This document shows, in pieces, positions 16,312 to 25,300 of a stretch of 41,205 nt of DNA (position 1 is its first letter; every line of letters starts with the position of its first letter). The translations under genes were made by a program, and so were the position numbers. The DNA is from Cytobacillus firmus NBRC 15306 (GTDB taxonomy: Bacteria; Bacillota; Bacilli; Bacillales; Cytobacillaceae): positions 1 through 41,205 of the forward strand of contig NZ_BCUY01000031.1 in NCBI RefSeq assembly GCF_001591465.1, written 5' to 3'. A model generated the notes under the pieces. It did no database searches. It saw nothing but the letters and a program-made list of their open reading frames with translations, and was not told the DNA's origin.

Positions 16312-17106
16312 TTACATCGAGAGAATTCGATCTTTTGAAAACAGGTTCTTAATCGCTGATTCATTTGCCTTCTGGATATTAAGATCAAGGTTTTGGTCTC
16401 TTGTTATATACCAAAACCCATCTTTTCCAGGGATAACAAAATGAATGTCTATGAGATCAGGATTATTATTGGAGTCATATTTCAAACTCAGCAGACTATT
16501 CATTTTTCCGCTTCTCTTAGAAATATCCGCAATAAACTCGTTAGTATTATGACTCTGCAATCTATTACTCCATTTAGAAATAAGAGATTCTTGGACAGAA
16601 ACAGACTGGCTTACATCATTTAAAAATTCCTCAAAATCATCGTTTTTCAATTTAAATAATACTTCACTTTCCTTAACCAGCTTTTTGAAATCGAAAAATT
16701 CACTTATAAATTGAAGAATCTCTTCTTCATTAAGCTTTGTTATCGAATGTACCTGGTGATCATGCAGTAATCTATGAAAATATATTTCCTCTTCTTTAAA
16801 ATGAAACGAGATACTATGTTCTCCTTCAAGATCTAAGTTAAATTTGGAGGCTTTGACTGTTTTTTCTGCAGAACTTAATATTTGAATAAAAGGAGCAAAT
16901 TCTTCTTTTAACTTATATTGCTTATTAACTTCTATTGCCATATTTTTAGCCAGCAAAGAACGAGACGCAAACTCAAGCATCAATTTTAATTCAGAATCCT
17001 CCAATGCCGGAAAATACGTTTCTTTTAAAGAAATCCCTTGCTCATACAAACCTTCACTATAAAAGGAAAATATCAATTCTTCTATGCTTAACTGTATCGT
17101 TTTCAT
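16312..17106 (-). CDS. Cytoplasmic protein of a WXG operon, EspG-like layout
   Basis: 264 residues, no signal or membrane helix. The layout is helix, a long helical hairpin (LKLMLEFASRSLLAKNMAI), a beta sheet with EIYFHRLLHDHQVHSITKL, two or three helices, and a final beta hairpin around GKDGFWYITRDQN. That alternation, with an HRL-type strand and a terminal W-containing hairpin, resembles EspG chaperones of mycobacterial ESX systems. This is inference from pattern only. Start ATG 17104-17106 follows GGAGGCAAT. It sits 9 nt downstream of the 416-residue candidate effector, where a dedicated chaperone would be expected. B. subtilis yfjC may be the counterpart (from memory). Confidence 0.7.
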   Translation of the reverse strand: MKTIQLSIEELIFSFYSEGLYEQGISLKETYFPALEDSELKLMLEFASRSLLAKNMAIEVNKQYKLKEEFAPFIQILSSAEKTVKASKFNLDLEGEHSISFHFKEEEIYFHRLLHDHQVHSITKLNEEEILQFISEFFDFKKLVKESEVLFKLKNDDFEEFLNDVSQSVSVQESLISKWSNRLQSHNTNEFIADISKRSGKMNSLLSLKYDSNNNPDLIDIHFVIPGKDGFWYITRDQNLDLNIQKANESAIKNLFSKDRILSM

Positions 17107-17115
17107 ATTGCCTCC

Positions 17116-18366
17116 TTAAAAAAATGATAATTTTTTGCCGAGGAACCCTTTTGCATCGTCTATTAAAGAATCAGCTGTATCCTTCGCCTTCGAAAGCCCT
17201 TTTCCAATATCCTTTACCTTTCCAATTGGATCAGCGATCGTTTCTTTAATCTGTTTATTGACCATATCAATTCCTTTGTTAGCTACATCTAATGCCTTAC
17301 CAGCTTTCTCAAAACCACCCTTAAATAGCTCAACACCATGGTGAATAGGCTCTTTTAATAGGATAGCACCTTTTTCAGCAATTCCAGCAGTTAATTTAGC
17401 AGCCTGCTCTCCTACAAGGCCACCTACGAAAGAACCTGCAGCAGCTCCCACAACTGTACCGACTGGGCCAACAACACTTCCTAAAGCACCGCCAACTACC
17501 GCACCTGCAATTGCACCGCCAGAAATTGCTACGGTATTGTTAACCGCATTTCCAACCGCCTTTGCATTTTCACGCTTTAGTACATCTGGGTTATTTCCAT
17601 ACTTAGCGTAATTCTCGGAGATTTTCAGCCCCATTCCGCCTGCTTCCATTATTCCTGTTAGTGCAACTGTGCTGACAACATTTGCTTTTGCAAATTTTGC
17701 TCCTGTTTTAACAAAGGATTTAAACTTTGCTGAATCTGCTGCACCAACCTCAAGAGCTCCATATAATGCCTTAGAGCTATTGGTAAAATTCACAACATCG
17801 TCCGGAAGATATTTAGCAATTCTTTTATGAACCAAATCTGCAAGTGGTGCATTTCTATACTTGCTTCTTAAATAAAATGGGTTTAGGAATGCCCTTGCCA
17901 TTGTTCCAAACTTTTTACTTTCGTCAATTTTATCTGTTACCATCTCAAGTGCCGCCATATGTTTATACGAGAAAACACCATCAGCATTCTTTATGAATTG
18001 AGTAAACCCCAACCCATAAAAAGCAAGCTGTTTTGTCATAAGTGCACCAAGAGCTGTTACTGCGCCATATTTCTCATACAACTTATACAACTTACCTACA
18101 AGGTTGTCAGCTTCAGCAAATTTATTCGCAACCATCCGCAGGTCTATTTCCATTTCACTAAGCTGCCCGGTAAGCTGGTTGCCAGTGCCCCAAGGATCCC
18201 CTACATGATAGAAGCAATGCCTGTATTCCGCCGGAGCGCTGTTAATCAAATCTGCGAGCTCCATATGGAGATTTCTGTATTCATCTTCAATTCTGGACAT
18301 ACGAGTAACCATGTCATTTGCCAAGTCTTCCAGGCGATCCGGATTTACAGAGATTTCATTTCCCAC
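17116..18366 (-). CDS. Candidate type VII effector with WXG/LXG-like N-terminus and glycine zipper
   Basis: 416 residues. The first ~110 are helical and charged (MGNEISVNPDRLEDLANDM) with a DPWGTG turn that recalls the W-x-G hairpin of exported substrates. The middle is helical. Residues about 275-322 are a long glycine-zipper stretch (GGAIAGAVVGGALGSVVG and GTVVGAAAGSFVGGLVG), typical of segments that insert into membranes. The tail is Lys/Asp/Gly-rich and amphipathic (KDIGKGLSKAKDTADSL). Start GTG 18364-18366 follows AGAGAGGTATTAAAT. It sits behind a WXG100-like protein and before duplicated membrane proteins. I infer an exported, possibly membrane-acting protein. It lacks a recognisable enzymatic toxin domain. 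Comparable to yfjB by operon position. Confidence 0.72.
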   Translation of the reverse strand: MGNEISVNPDRLEDLANDMVTRMSRIEDEYRNLHMELADLINSAPAEYRHCFYHVGDPWGTGNQLTGQLSEMEIDLRMVANKFAEADNLVGKLYKLYEKYGAVTALGALMTKQLAFYGLGFTQFIKNADGVFSYKHMAALEMVTDKIDESKKFGTMARAFLNPFYLRSKYRNAPLADLVHKRIAKYLPDDVVNFTNSSKALYGALEVGAADSAKFKSFVKTGAKFAKANVVSTVALTGIMEAGGMGLKISENYAKYGNNPDVLKRENAKAVGNAVNNTVAISGGAIAGAVVGGALGSVVGPVGTVVGAAAGSFVGGLVGEQAAKLTAGIAEKGAILLKEPIHHGVELFKGGFEKAGKALDVANKGIDMVNKQIKETIADPIGKVKDIGKGLSKAKDTADSLIDDAKGFLGKKLSFF

Positions 18367-18406
18367 ATTTAATACCTCTCTTCTTTTAGATTTTTCTATA
18401 GCTGAA

Positions 18407-18550
18407 TTAAATTAAATTTATAATCTGATAGCCGACTATTAAAACTTGTATGGGCAAAATAAAAAGATCTCCGCACCCTGGTGCATAATCGCCATCATAT
18501 CTTTTATTCTTGTCATAAGAACCTTTTTTCTTCTCTTCATTATTAGACAT
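18407..18550 (-). CDS. Small membrane peptide of the WXG operon (47 residues)
   Basis: A 47-codon frame from ATG 18548-18550 to TAA 18407-18409. It fits between its neighbours with gaps of 26 and 40 nt and has GGATGG about 6 nt upstream of the ATG. The N-terminal half is strongly charged and hydrophilic (MSNNEEKKKGSYDKNKRYDG); a cysteine-containing turn (APGCGD) leads into a hydrophobic segment of about 19 residues (LFILPIQVLIVGYQIINLI) that could span the membrane with the charged end in the cytoplasm. I do not recognise a family. Tiling within the operon and the clean hydrophobic segment favour a real gene. Confidence 0.58.
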   Translation of the reverse strand: MSNNEEKKKGSYDKNKRYDGDYAPGCGDLFILPIQVLIVGYQIINLI

Positions 18551-18576
18551 AAAAACCCATCCAATCTTTATATTCT

Positions 18577-18879
18577 TCAATCCGCTTTAAGTCTGGCCAG
18601 TCTCTCTAATTCTCTTTGTCTTTCAATTTCTTCTCTGACTCTATCAACTTCATTAGCAGCACTTTCCAATTCTCGGCTGATGTTATAAAGGTTATCCGAG
18701 TACCTTTGGAAGAGGACACCCGCTTCTTCCAATGCGGAATCAAATTTGTCCCGTGCTTTGCCCTTCCATTCACCTGCATGGTTTTGGACACTTTGCTTTA
18801 GTTTGAATTCCTCTGTTTTGATATCATCTGAAGCTGTCTGAAATACCCTTGCCAGGGCTCTTACATGTGATGAGTTCAT
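18577..18879 (-). CDS. WXG100-like protein, first gene of the satellite operon
   Basis: 100 residues forming two long amphipathic helices around the W-x-G turn in AGEWKGKARDKF. The second helix ends in a heptad-rich, Arg/Glu-rich tail (VREEIERQRELERLARLKA). Start ATG 18877-18879 has GAGGTG upstream. Members of this family dimerise and are exported by the EssC motor, often together with a larger partner. Here the partner is probably the 416-residue protein two genes downstream. B. subtilis yfjA occupies the same place as I remember it. It is separated from the core secretion operon by a hairpin at 19018-19046, and I found no strong promoter in the 140 nt between. Confidence 0.82.
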   Translation of the reverse strand: MNSSHVRALARVFQTASDDIKTEEFKLKQSVQNHAGEWKGKARDKFDSALEEAGVLFQRYSDNLYNISRELESAANEVDRVREEIERQRELERLARLKAD

Positions 18880-19017
18880 TTTGACACCTCATTTTTAAAA
18901 GTTTTTTATCCAATAATTTAAAGTCTCTTCATTTCTTTCATGCCTAATTCTTTATTCTATTTTTAGAGGGCAGTTAATTGAGGGGAGTTTGCTGAAGAAT
19001 TTGGTTGCAGTATTTAT

Positions 19018-19046
19018 GTACATGTCTCCAAACCGGAGACATGTAC
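19018..19046 (-). terminator. Perfect 12-bp hairpin after essA, without a T run
   Basis: GTACATGTCTCC and GGAGACATGTAC form a perfect 12-bp stem with a 5-nt loop. On the minus strand it is followed by ATAAATAC rather than a T run, so it is a poor intrinsic terminator. It may instead be a Rho-type or RNA-stability hairpin, or allow read-through into the satellite operon. Confidence 0.6.
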
Positions 19047-19055
19047 GGGAATTAT

Positions 19056-19550
19056 TTAATTGTCAGCCTGCTTCGCCATCCTCGGAATGAGGAATCCCAT
19101 AATTACACCTATGGCAATGATAAGCAGAATAATATAAAGAATCATTAATTTATTATCTTGTTCTGCGGGTACCTGATCCTCCGCCTTGAAAAAGCTTTCC
19201 TGTTTCGAATCGGAAAAAAGCTGAAGCTGGTCCGCTTTTGCGGTGATGGTATTAGTAGTGGTTTCACCGCCGTCGAAAAGCTTCTCCTTCACTTCATTCA
19301 AAGGATCCAGGTTCTTTTTTGTAAAAGTAAGATCCTTTTGTTCTTCGGGGATCTGCTTCTTATTTTCATAAAGCGATTTTTCATGCAAGTAATCGGTGTT
19401 CTCTTTGAATTCCTTTTTTTCATAGGTATTCGGAGTCAAGTTATTAAAGTCAGGGGTCGCCCCGGCCGATTGGCCAGCTAGCAGCCAAAACGCCGGGAGC
19501 AGAACTATTACTTTAAGGAATCTATTAAGCTTCATAAGCCTGGTCCTCAT
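19056..19550 (-). CDS. essA: Type VII secretion protein EssA (YueC)
   Basis: 164 residues. An N-terminal signal-like helix (FLKVIVLLPAFWLLAGQSA) is followed by an exposed, charged middle and one C-terminal membrane helix (LMILYIILLIIAIGVIMGF, about 134-155). This is the standard EssA layout. The gene starts inside the end of esaA (26-nt overlap), so it is translationally coupled and last in the core operon. EssA is a small structural membrane component of Firmicutes type VII machines; its exact role in the pore is not established. Assignment rests on topology and operon position more than on motifs, because the family is poorly conserved. Confidence 0.82.
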   Translation of the reverse strand: MRTRLMKLNRFLKVIVLLPAFWLLAGQSAGATPDFNNLTPNTYEKKEFKENTDYLHEKSLYENKKQIPEEQKDLTFTKKNLDPLNEVKEKLFDGGETTTNTITAKADQLQLFSDSKQESFFKAEDQVPAEQDNKLMILYIILLIIAIGVIMGFLIPRMAKQADN

Positions 19551-22320
19551 CCCTCTTTGTACGCAGGTCCTTTATAGACCGGACTGCAAATGGAATGATG
19601 GCAAGGAAGGCAATAATGCCAAGCAGTATGAGGATGGCCGGAATAAACAGGGTTTGTGAGTCATACTGAATGGACATATATACCTTGGACATTGGGTCTT
19701 CATAGTTAATATTCGGTGCTGTAAGAGCCAGGAATGGACTGATGAAGAAGGCGATGAGACCTACGCTCAGAATCCACCCTGCCAAATTGCCGATCTTGAA
19801 TCCTGCCAGTACAATGGCCGAGGCTGCCGTCAGCAGCAATATGGTGAAAATGGTCCACTCTATTGCGCGATCCTGTTCCATTGAGTAAATATTGAGACCG
19901 AATATGCTGATAATCAGACCAACAATAAGATTCAGCAGCACAAACATGGAAGCATGGACGAGCATCGGCGCATTTTTGAAATAATGGCTGAAGTATCCGA
20001 TCATTAAGCTGCTGAGCAGAACAATGGCCAATACGACAACCGGCGGCAGCTTGCTTTCCTCTTTCTTGGCAGCTGTTTCTCCGCTGATTTGAAGCGGGCT
20101 GGATAATTGCTCGTATACCGGGCCATTCTTCTGGCCATTCACATAAGTGTTTCCAAGAAGATTGTAAATATCATCCCGGAACATCTGAGTTGTCTCTACG
20201 TTCGAGCCCCACTTTGAATTCAGTGTATCTGCATCCTGCTGGACACTTTGCACCTTTTGCTCCAGCTCGCTTGTATAGGATACGATATTGCTTTGATTTT
20301 CTCCGATGGATCCAACAAGATCATTAATCATCAGCATTCTCTGGCTGATTCCTTCCTGTTTGGACATAACGGAAGTTCCGTCAATGCTATCCACAGGAAC
20401 TGGAGTATTCGTTGATGATGTTTGAATTTGCTCCCTAACCGAATTTGCATTTTCCTGCAGAGCGGACAAATCTGTCTCGATGGCTTTTTGCTGTGCATTA
20501 ATTTTTTCATTGTACTCTTTAAAGAATGCTACAAATTGGTTTTCGAAATCTATCAGTTTATTCCCGGCTTCTGGAAGAGAGGTCTCTAAATCATTCCAGG
20601 CTTTTTGTTCTTCCTCATTTATCCCTATAGTAGTATTCAATTTCTCTTTGAGTTGAGTTAGTTCTTCTAAATTGGATGAACCTAACATCTCCTCATATTG
20701 TGCAAGAGAAGCATAATACTGCATAAGTTTAACTGGATGTGGATTGTCAATTTCTTTCTGTAAAATTTTCTTATCGTCACCATCTAAAGTATCCAACTGA
20801 AGCAACTTCTGCTCTTTTTCTTTTATAAGTTCTATTAAAGAAGAAAAACTTACTGAAGATCCCAATTGATCCTTAAGCAATTGATTTTCATTTAGTAAAG
20901 TTTCATATTTGTTGGTTAACTCATCCAGATCATCTTTTAGAGGATTCTCTCCTGAGTCTATCAATTCAAGTTTTTTTTCAACATTCCTTATCTTTTCAGC
21001 CAAAGTTGGTAACTCTTGAATTGCTGCAATGACCTGATCCGGTTTTTCTCCTTCGATAGAATCCAGCGAAGATTTTAAAGCATCAATTGAATTAGCTATA
21101 TTCTTTAATTCTTGTCTTTCATTTTCCGTACCAGGTAGAGAAGAATCTTCGTCGGAATTTTCAGGTGGTAGCTGAAGCTGGTTTACTTGGTTATTATTTT
21201 TAGTAGATACCGTTTCCGGTATGTCCCCTCCACCCTCAGAAGCCAAAAGCTCCTTTTTAGCTGAAATCATTTTTATCTTGGTATTAGACAGACCTTCATT
21301 TTCTTGATCTATTATCGTACTTATTACATCTTCAACTTCTGATTTTTGATCAATTAGATTTTTAGGGATTGCTGAAATCTCTCCAAATGCTTCACTATTA
21401 TTTTCAAGTTGAGCCTCAACACTCGCTATCCCATTGCCCAATTCCAGTTCTCCCTTAGTCAAATCGCCACTAAGAGCATCCATATGAGCTGGCATCTTTT
21501 GTCCCGCAACAGCTTGAATATCGACTATATTTTCATCCTGCATTTTTTGAAGGATACTTTGCTGATTATCCTGGTATTCTTTGTACTGATCTACAAACTG
21601 TACAAACGAGCCAAGGTTTTCTTCAAATTGACTGAGATTATTTTCACCCTCGGCAGTGCTTTCTGCAGCTGTCTTCACTGTCGACTGAATGCTCTCCAGC
21701 ATATTGCGCTGCTGTTCGATTTCCGCTGCCAGGTTCTTTGAGCTGGGCTTATAGAAAGCGAGCATGGCATTCTGGAAGTCTATTTCTTTTTGCAAAATGG
21801 TATCAAACTGGGATTTCACATTTTCAAGGTCCTGTGATACATAGGTCCAGTACAAGGTTGAAATCTTTCCATTCACACGGTTGGTGGCTGTCTGGATCTC
21901 GCGCAGAACCTTTTCCCGGTTCAGTGAGTTCAGCTGGTTCTGAACGGTATATTCAAAATTTGCTTTTTCAGGCTGCTGGCTTTCATAGGACATGATATTC
22001 TTTGAAAAATTGGAAGGAATATAAACAACTGCATCATACTTGGTATTTCTCAAGCCATTTTCTGCAGCACTTCTGCCGATGACAGTCCACTCATATTGTG
22101 AGCCATCTTCGAGGATCGATGTAATTTCCTCTCCAAAATCAAGTGACTTTTCTTCCTTGTCAGCGCCTGTATCTTCATTAACAACAGCTATGGTTCTTGT
22201 GGCATTCTCCCTGACCAGCAGAGGATTATCGCCAATGGAGCCAAAAAAGATGGCTGGCGCGGCGATAATCAGAAGCATCACCAAAACCATTTTCACGATA
22301 TATTTTGTTTTGGCTGTCAT
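19525..22320 (-). CDS. esaA: Type VII secretion protein EsaA (YueB), phage-receptor family
   Basis: 931 residues. One N-terminal membrane helix (about 8-28), an extracellular stretch of about 720 residues dominated by coiled coil, and five or six C-terminal membrane helices (about 760-920). This is the YueB/EsaA architecture; B. subtilis YueB is the receptor for phage SPP1. The N-terminal extracellular part (RTIAVVNEDTGA) is typical of this family and of the related Pip proteins. The middle (about 345-600) is rich in Asn, Gln, Glu and Ser and looks like the variable surface region. Overlaps essC by 4 nt (ATGA) and essA by 26 nt. Confidence 0.92.
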   Translation of the reverse strand: MTAKTKYIVKMVLVMLLIIAAPAIFFGSIGDNPLLVRENATRTIAVVNEDTGADKEEKSLDFGEEITSILEDGSQYEWTVIGRSAAENGLRNTKYDAVVYIPSNFSKNIMSYESQQPEKANFEYTVQNQLNSLNREKVLREIQTATNRVNGKISTLYWTYVSQDLENVKSQFDTILQKEIDFQNAMLAFYKPSSKNLAAEIEQQRNMLESIQSTVKTAAESTAEGENNLSQFEENLGSFVQFVDQYKEYQDNQQSILQKMQDENIVDIQAVAGQKMPAHMDALSGDLTKGELELGNGIASVEAQLENNSEAFGEISAIPKNLIDQKSEVEDVISTIIDQENEGLSNTKIKMISAKKELLASEGGGDIPETVSTKNNNQVNQLQLPPENSDEDSSLPGTENERQELKNIANSIDALKSSLDSIEGEKPDQVIAAIQELPTLAEKIRNVEKKLELIDSGENPLKDDLDELTNKYETLLNENQLLKDQLGSSVSFSSLIELIKEKEQKLLQLDTLDGDDKKILQKEIDNPHPVKLMQYYASLAQYEEMLGSSNLEELTQLKEKLNTTIGINEEEQKAWNDLETSLPEAGNKLIDFENQFVAFFKEYNEKINAQQKAIETDLSALQENANSVREQIQTSSTNTPVPVDSIDGTSVMSKQEGISQRMLMINDLVGSIGENQSNIVSYTSELEQKVQSVQQDADTLNSKWGSNVETTQMFRDDIYNLLGNTYVNGQKNGPVYEQLSSPLQISGETAAKKEESKLPPVVVLAIVLLSSLMIGYFSHYFKNAPMLVHASMFVLLNLIVGLIISIFGLNIYSMEQDRAIEWTIFTILLLTAASAIVLAGFKIGNLAGWILSVGLIAFFISPFLALTAPNINYEDPMSKVYMSIQYDSQTLFIPAILILLGIIAFLAIIPFAVRSIKDLRTKRDEDQAYEA

Positions 22321-25300
22321 GCTAAGACCTTCCTTTCAGTGGCACATAAAGGAATTTGAATTTTTAATTCCTTTCCGTTTATAACGTAATAACCATATCC
22401 CGGCTGAATCTCCGCCTCTTTCCGGTCGTATGGAAGGGTATAGAGCGTCTGCTCTGATTTTTTCATCAGAACGACTGCCTGGCGGATCTGTTTGATTTCT
22501 GCCGTTAAGGAGTCGTATCCTTTCGTCAGTTCATTATTGCTGCCTGTAACGATGACACTAAACCCAAGATGGCTTCCATTTTTCATCAGCCTTGCCATTC
22601 TTTCCTGCAGGCTGTTATCCAATGTCTGTGCAAAACGGGAGTATCCATCCACAGCCAGCACAATCGGCGAAAACTCTATATCTGTATTGCCATGCTGGAT
22701 TGCATTAAGATATTCTTTTTCCCTGAGGGATAACTGTTCTTCCGCCTTTGCAGCCCAATCGCTGATCTGTTCCTTTGTCTCGATATAGACTGACCTTTCC
22801 TCACTGGCATAGGATGATAATCCTCTGTCAAAGGAATCGAAAATACCGACAGATTCAGCTCCCTGAGCGAGCATTTGATTGATCATGAGCTTAAGGACAT
22901 TTGTCTTTCCTTTTTGGGCCTGCCCAAGGATAATGCAATGCTTCGTTTTATTGAAGTTTGCATACACAGGTTTGACGGATTCTTCATCAAGGCCAATTGG
23001 TACAAGTCCTGGCTGAGTCTCTCCCGCAGTGTAACGGGTAAAGTTAATCGTATTAAGCTCTGCCGGAAGCATTGGCACCTCTTCAGGCTGACTGCAGTCC
23101 TTGTATTTCTCCTTCAGTTCCTGAATGCCGGCCCGGATCGATTCCATGATCTCGAAATCATCCTTGCCCTCTGCCGGCAGGAATACCTGTGAAAAATAAG
23201 CCTCTTCCATTTTAATAATGGCTCTTCCCGGTATAGGCTCAGGTGCGAACGGAACTCTTCCCAGAACGGAGTAGGCCTCGCTGCTGTCCATCAGATAATG
23301 GACGACTTTTGTTTTGAGGTTATTCATGAGTGACTGCCGGATTGAATTAATCCGGGTCGCAGCGAAAATCATATAGATGCCGAGTGACTGTCCATCCCTG
23401 GCAATCTGATTAATTTGCGTTTCAAGCTCCTGCATTTCCTCTTTTACTAAATCGAAGTTATCAAATGTAATATAGACGAGCGGCAATTTTTCATTGCTCA
23501 TTGAATTGTACATCTTAATTCCGCTGACTTCCTGCTGCTGGAATAATAGCTTCCTGCGGGCAATTTCATCCTTGATCAGATTCATGAACTTTTCAATTTT
23601 TCGTTCTTCATCCATCAGGAAGAAATCGGCCGTATGCGGAAGCTGCCTTAACGGAAGGAGTGAACCATTGCCAAAATCGAAAATATAATAATGTGCTTCT
23701 TCAGGAGACCGCTTTTCGGCAATACTGAGCAGCAGTGTCATAATCGTATGGGATTTTCCATAACCTGATGAGCCGAACACGCCTACATTTCCATCCTCTA
23801 TGATTTGATAGCTTAATGGATACTGGCTCTGCTTCTCAGGCTCATCCACCATTCCTAAATGAATTTCATTATTCTCCTCAGCGCGATAAAGTTTTCTGCT
23901 TAAGCGCCCTTCAAGAGGAGGAAGCCATGGACTTCTAAGTTTCTTAATGCCCATCGAGGATTGTGCTGCTTCAATTTCTTCCACCACTGCCTCAATTTCT
24001 GTCTTTCCGCCTTTTTTCTTCCCTTGGCGTGAATTCACATCCGATAATGGAACAAGGCCCAGGTCAGTTACAATAGCAATCTCATCCTCTGTCTCAGAAG
24101 AGTCCTCCAAATAAGGGGCCCCGCTCCAGGCAGATTGGAACAGTTCATAGACTTCATTATTGCCGACCTGCAGATAGCCGCGGCCGGTTACGGTAATAGC
24201 AGCGGCATCGCCGTTTTTAATGATCTCCCGGCTGTCATCTGTGTCCTGAACTTTTAAAGCCACACGGAAACGGGCATTACTCCAGATCTGTTCGTCAATG
24301 ACACCGCCTGGCTTTTGGGTGGCCAGAATTAAGTGAACTCCCAGGCTTCGGCCGATCCGCGCAGCACTGACAAGCTCTCTGATGAATTCAGGCTCTTCAC
24401 TCTTAAGCTCCGCAAACTCATCGGAAATCAAAAACAAATGCGGCAGCGGCTCCTTTGCCATATTGTTTTTATAAAGGTCAGTGTAATCGTTGATATGATT
24501 TACCTGATATTGATCAAAAAGCCTTTGCCGCCTTTTCAATTCGCTTTTGATAGAGGCAAGCGCTCTTGAACTGAAGTTCTTGCTGCCTTCAATATTCGTA
24601 ATCGTACCCAGAAGATGCGGCATGTTCTTAAACGGCTGGGCCATGCCTCCGCCTTTGTAGTCAATCAGCAGGAATGCGACCTCGTGGGGATGGAAGTGAA
24701 CAGCAAGTGAAAGAATATACGTCTGCAGAAATTCACTCTTACCCGATCCCGTTGTCCCAGCCAGCAAACCGTGAGGGCCATGCGCCTTTTCATGAAGATT
24801 CAAAAGCGACAGGTCTTCTTTTCCTTTTAAACCGATTGGAACTGCCAGAGATTTGGAAGACTCTTTTGTAAGCCAGTTCTCTTTAATCGGAAGTTTCCCT
24901 ACTTCTTTTACTTTCATCATTTCCAGGAAGGAAACGCTATTTGGAATGGAATTGGTCATTCCAACCTGATGATCAAGCGTTCTTAACAGACGGGAAAATT
25001 CCTCATTTCCCTTCTTCTGATGAGCATCAAGCTTAAATGGGATGCTCACGGCCTTTTTGTCCTGAATCAGAATGTCCCCTTCTTCCTGATTGACATATCT
25101 GACAAGGGTTTGAATATTATCATGAAGACTTTCCTTTGAGTCTGCTGCAAAGATCACGGAGATTCCCATATTGGAGTGGTCACCCTCCAAATATTCCAGA
25201 ATCACATGATCTGAAATCAGCTGCTGATTGGCTATGATGAACACGAGGTGAGGCGAATATACCTGCTTCTCTTTATTTTCATCCAAATCCCTTTCACGCA

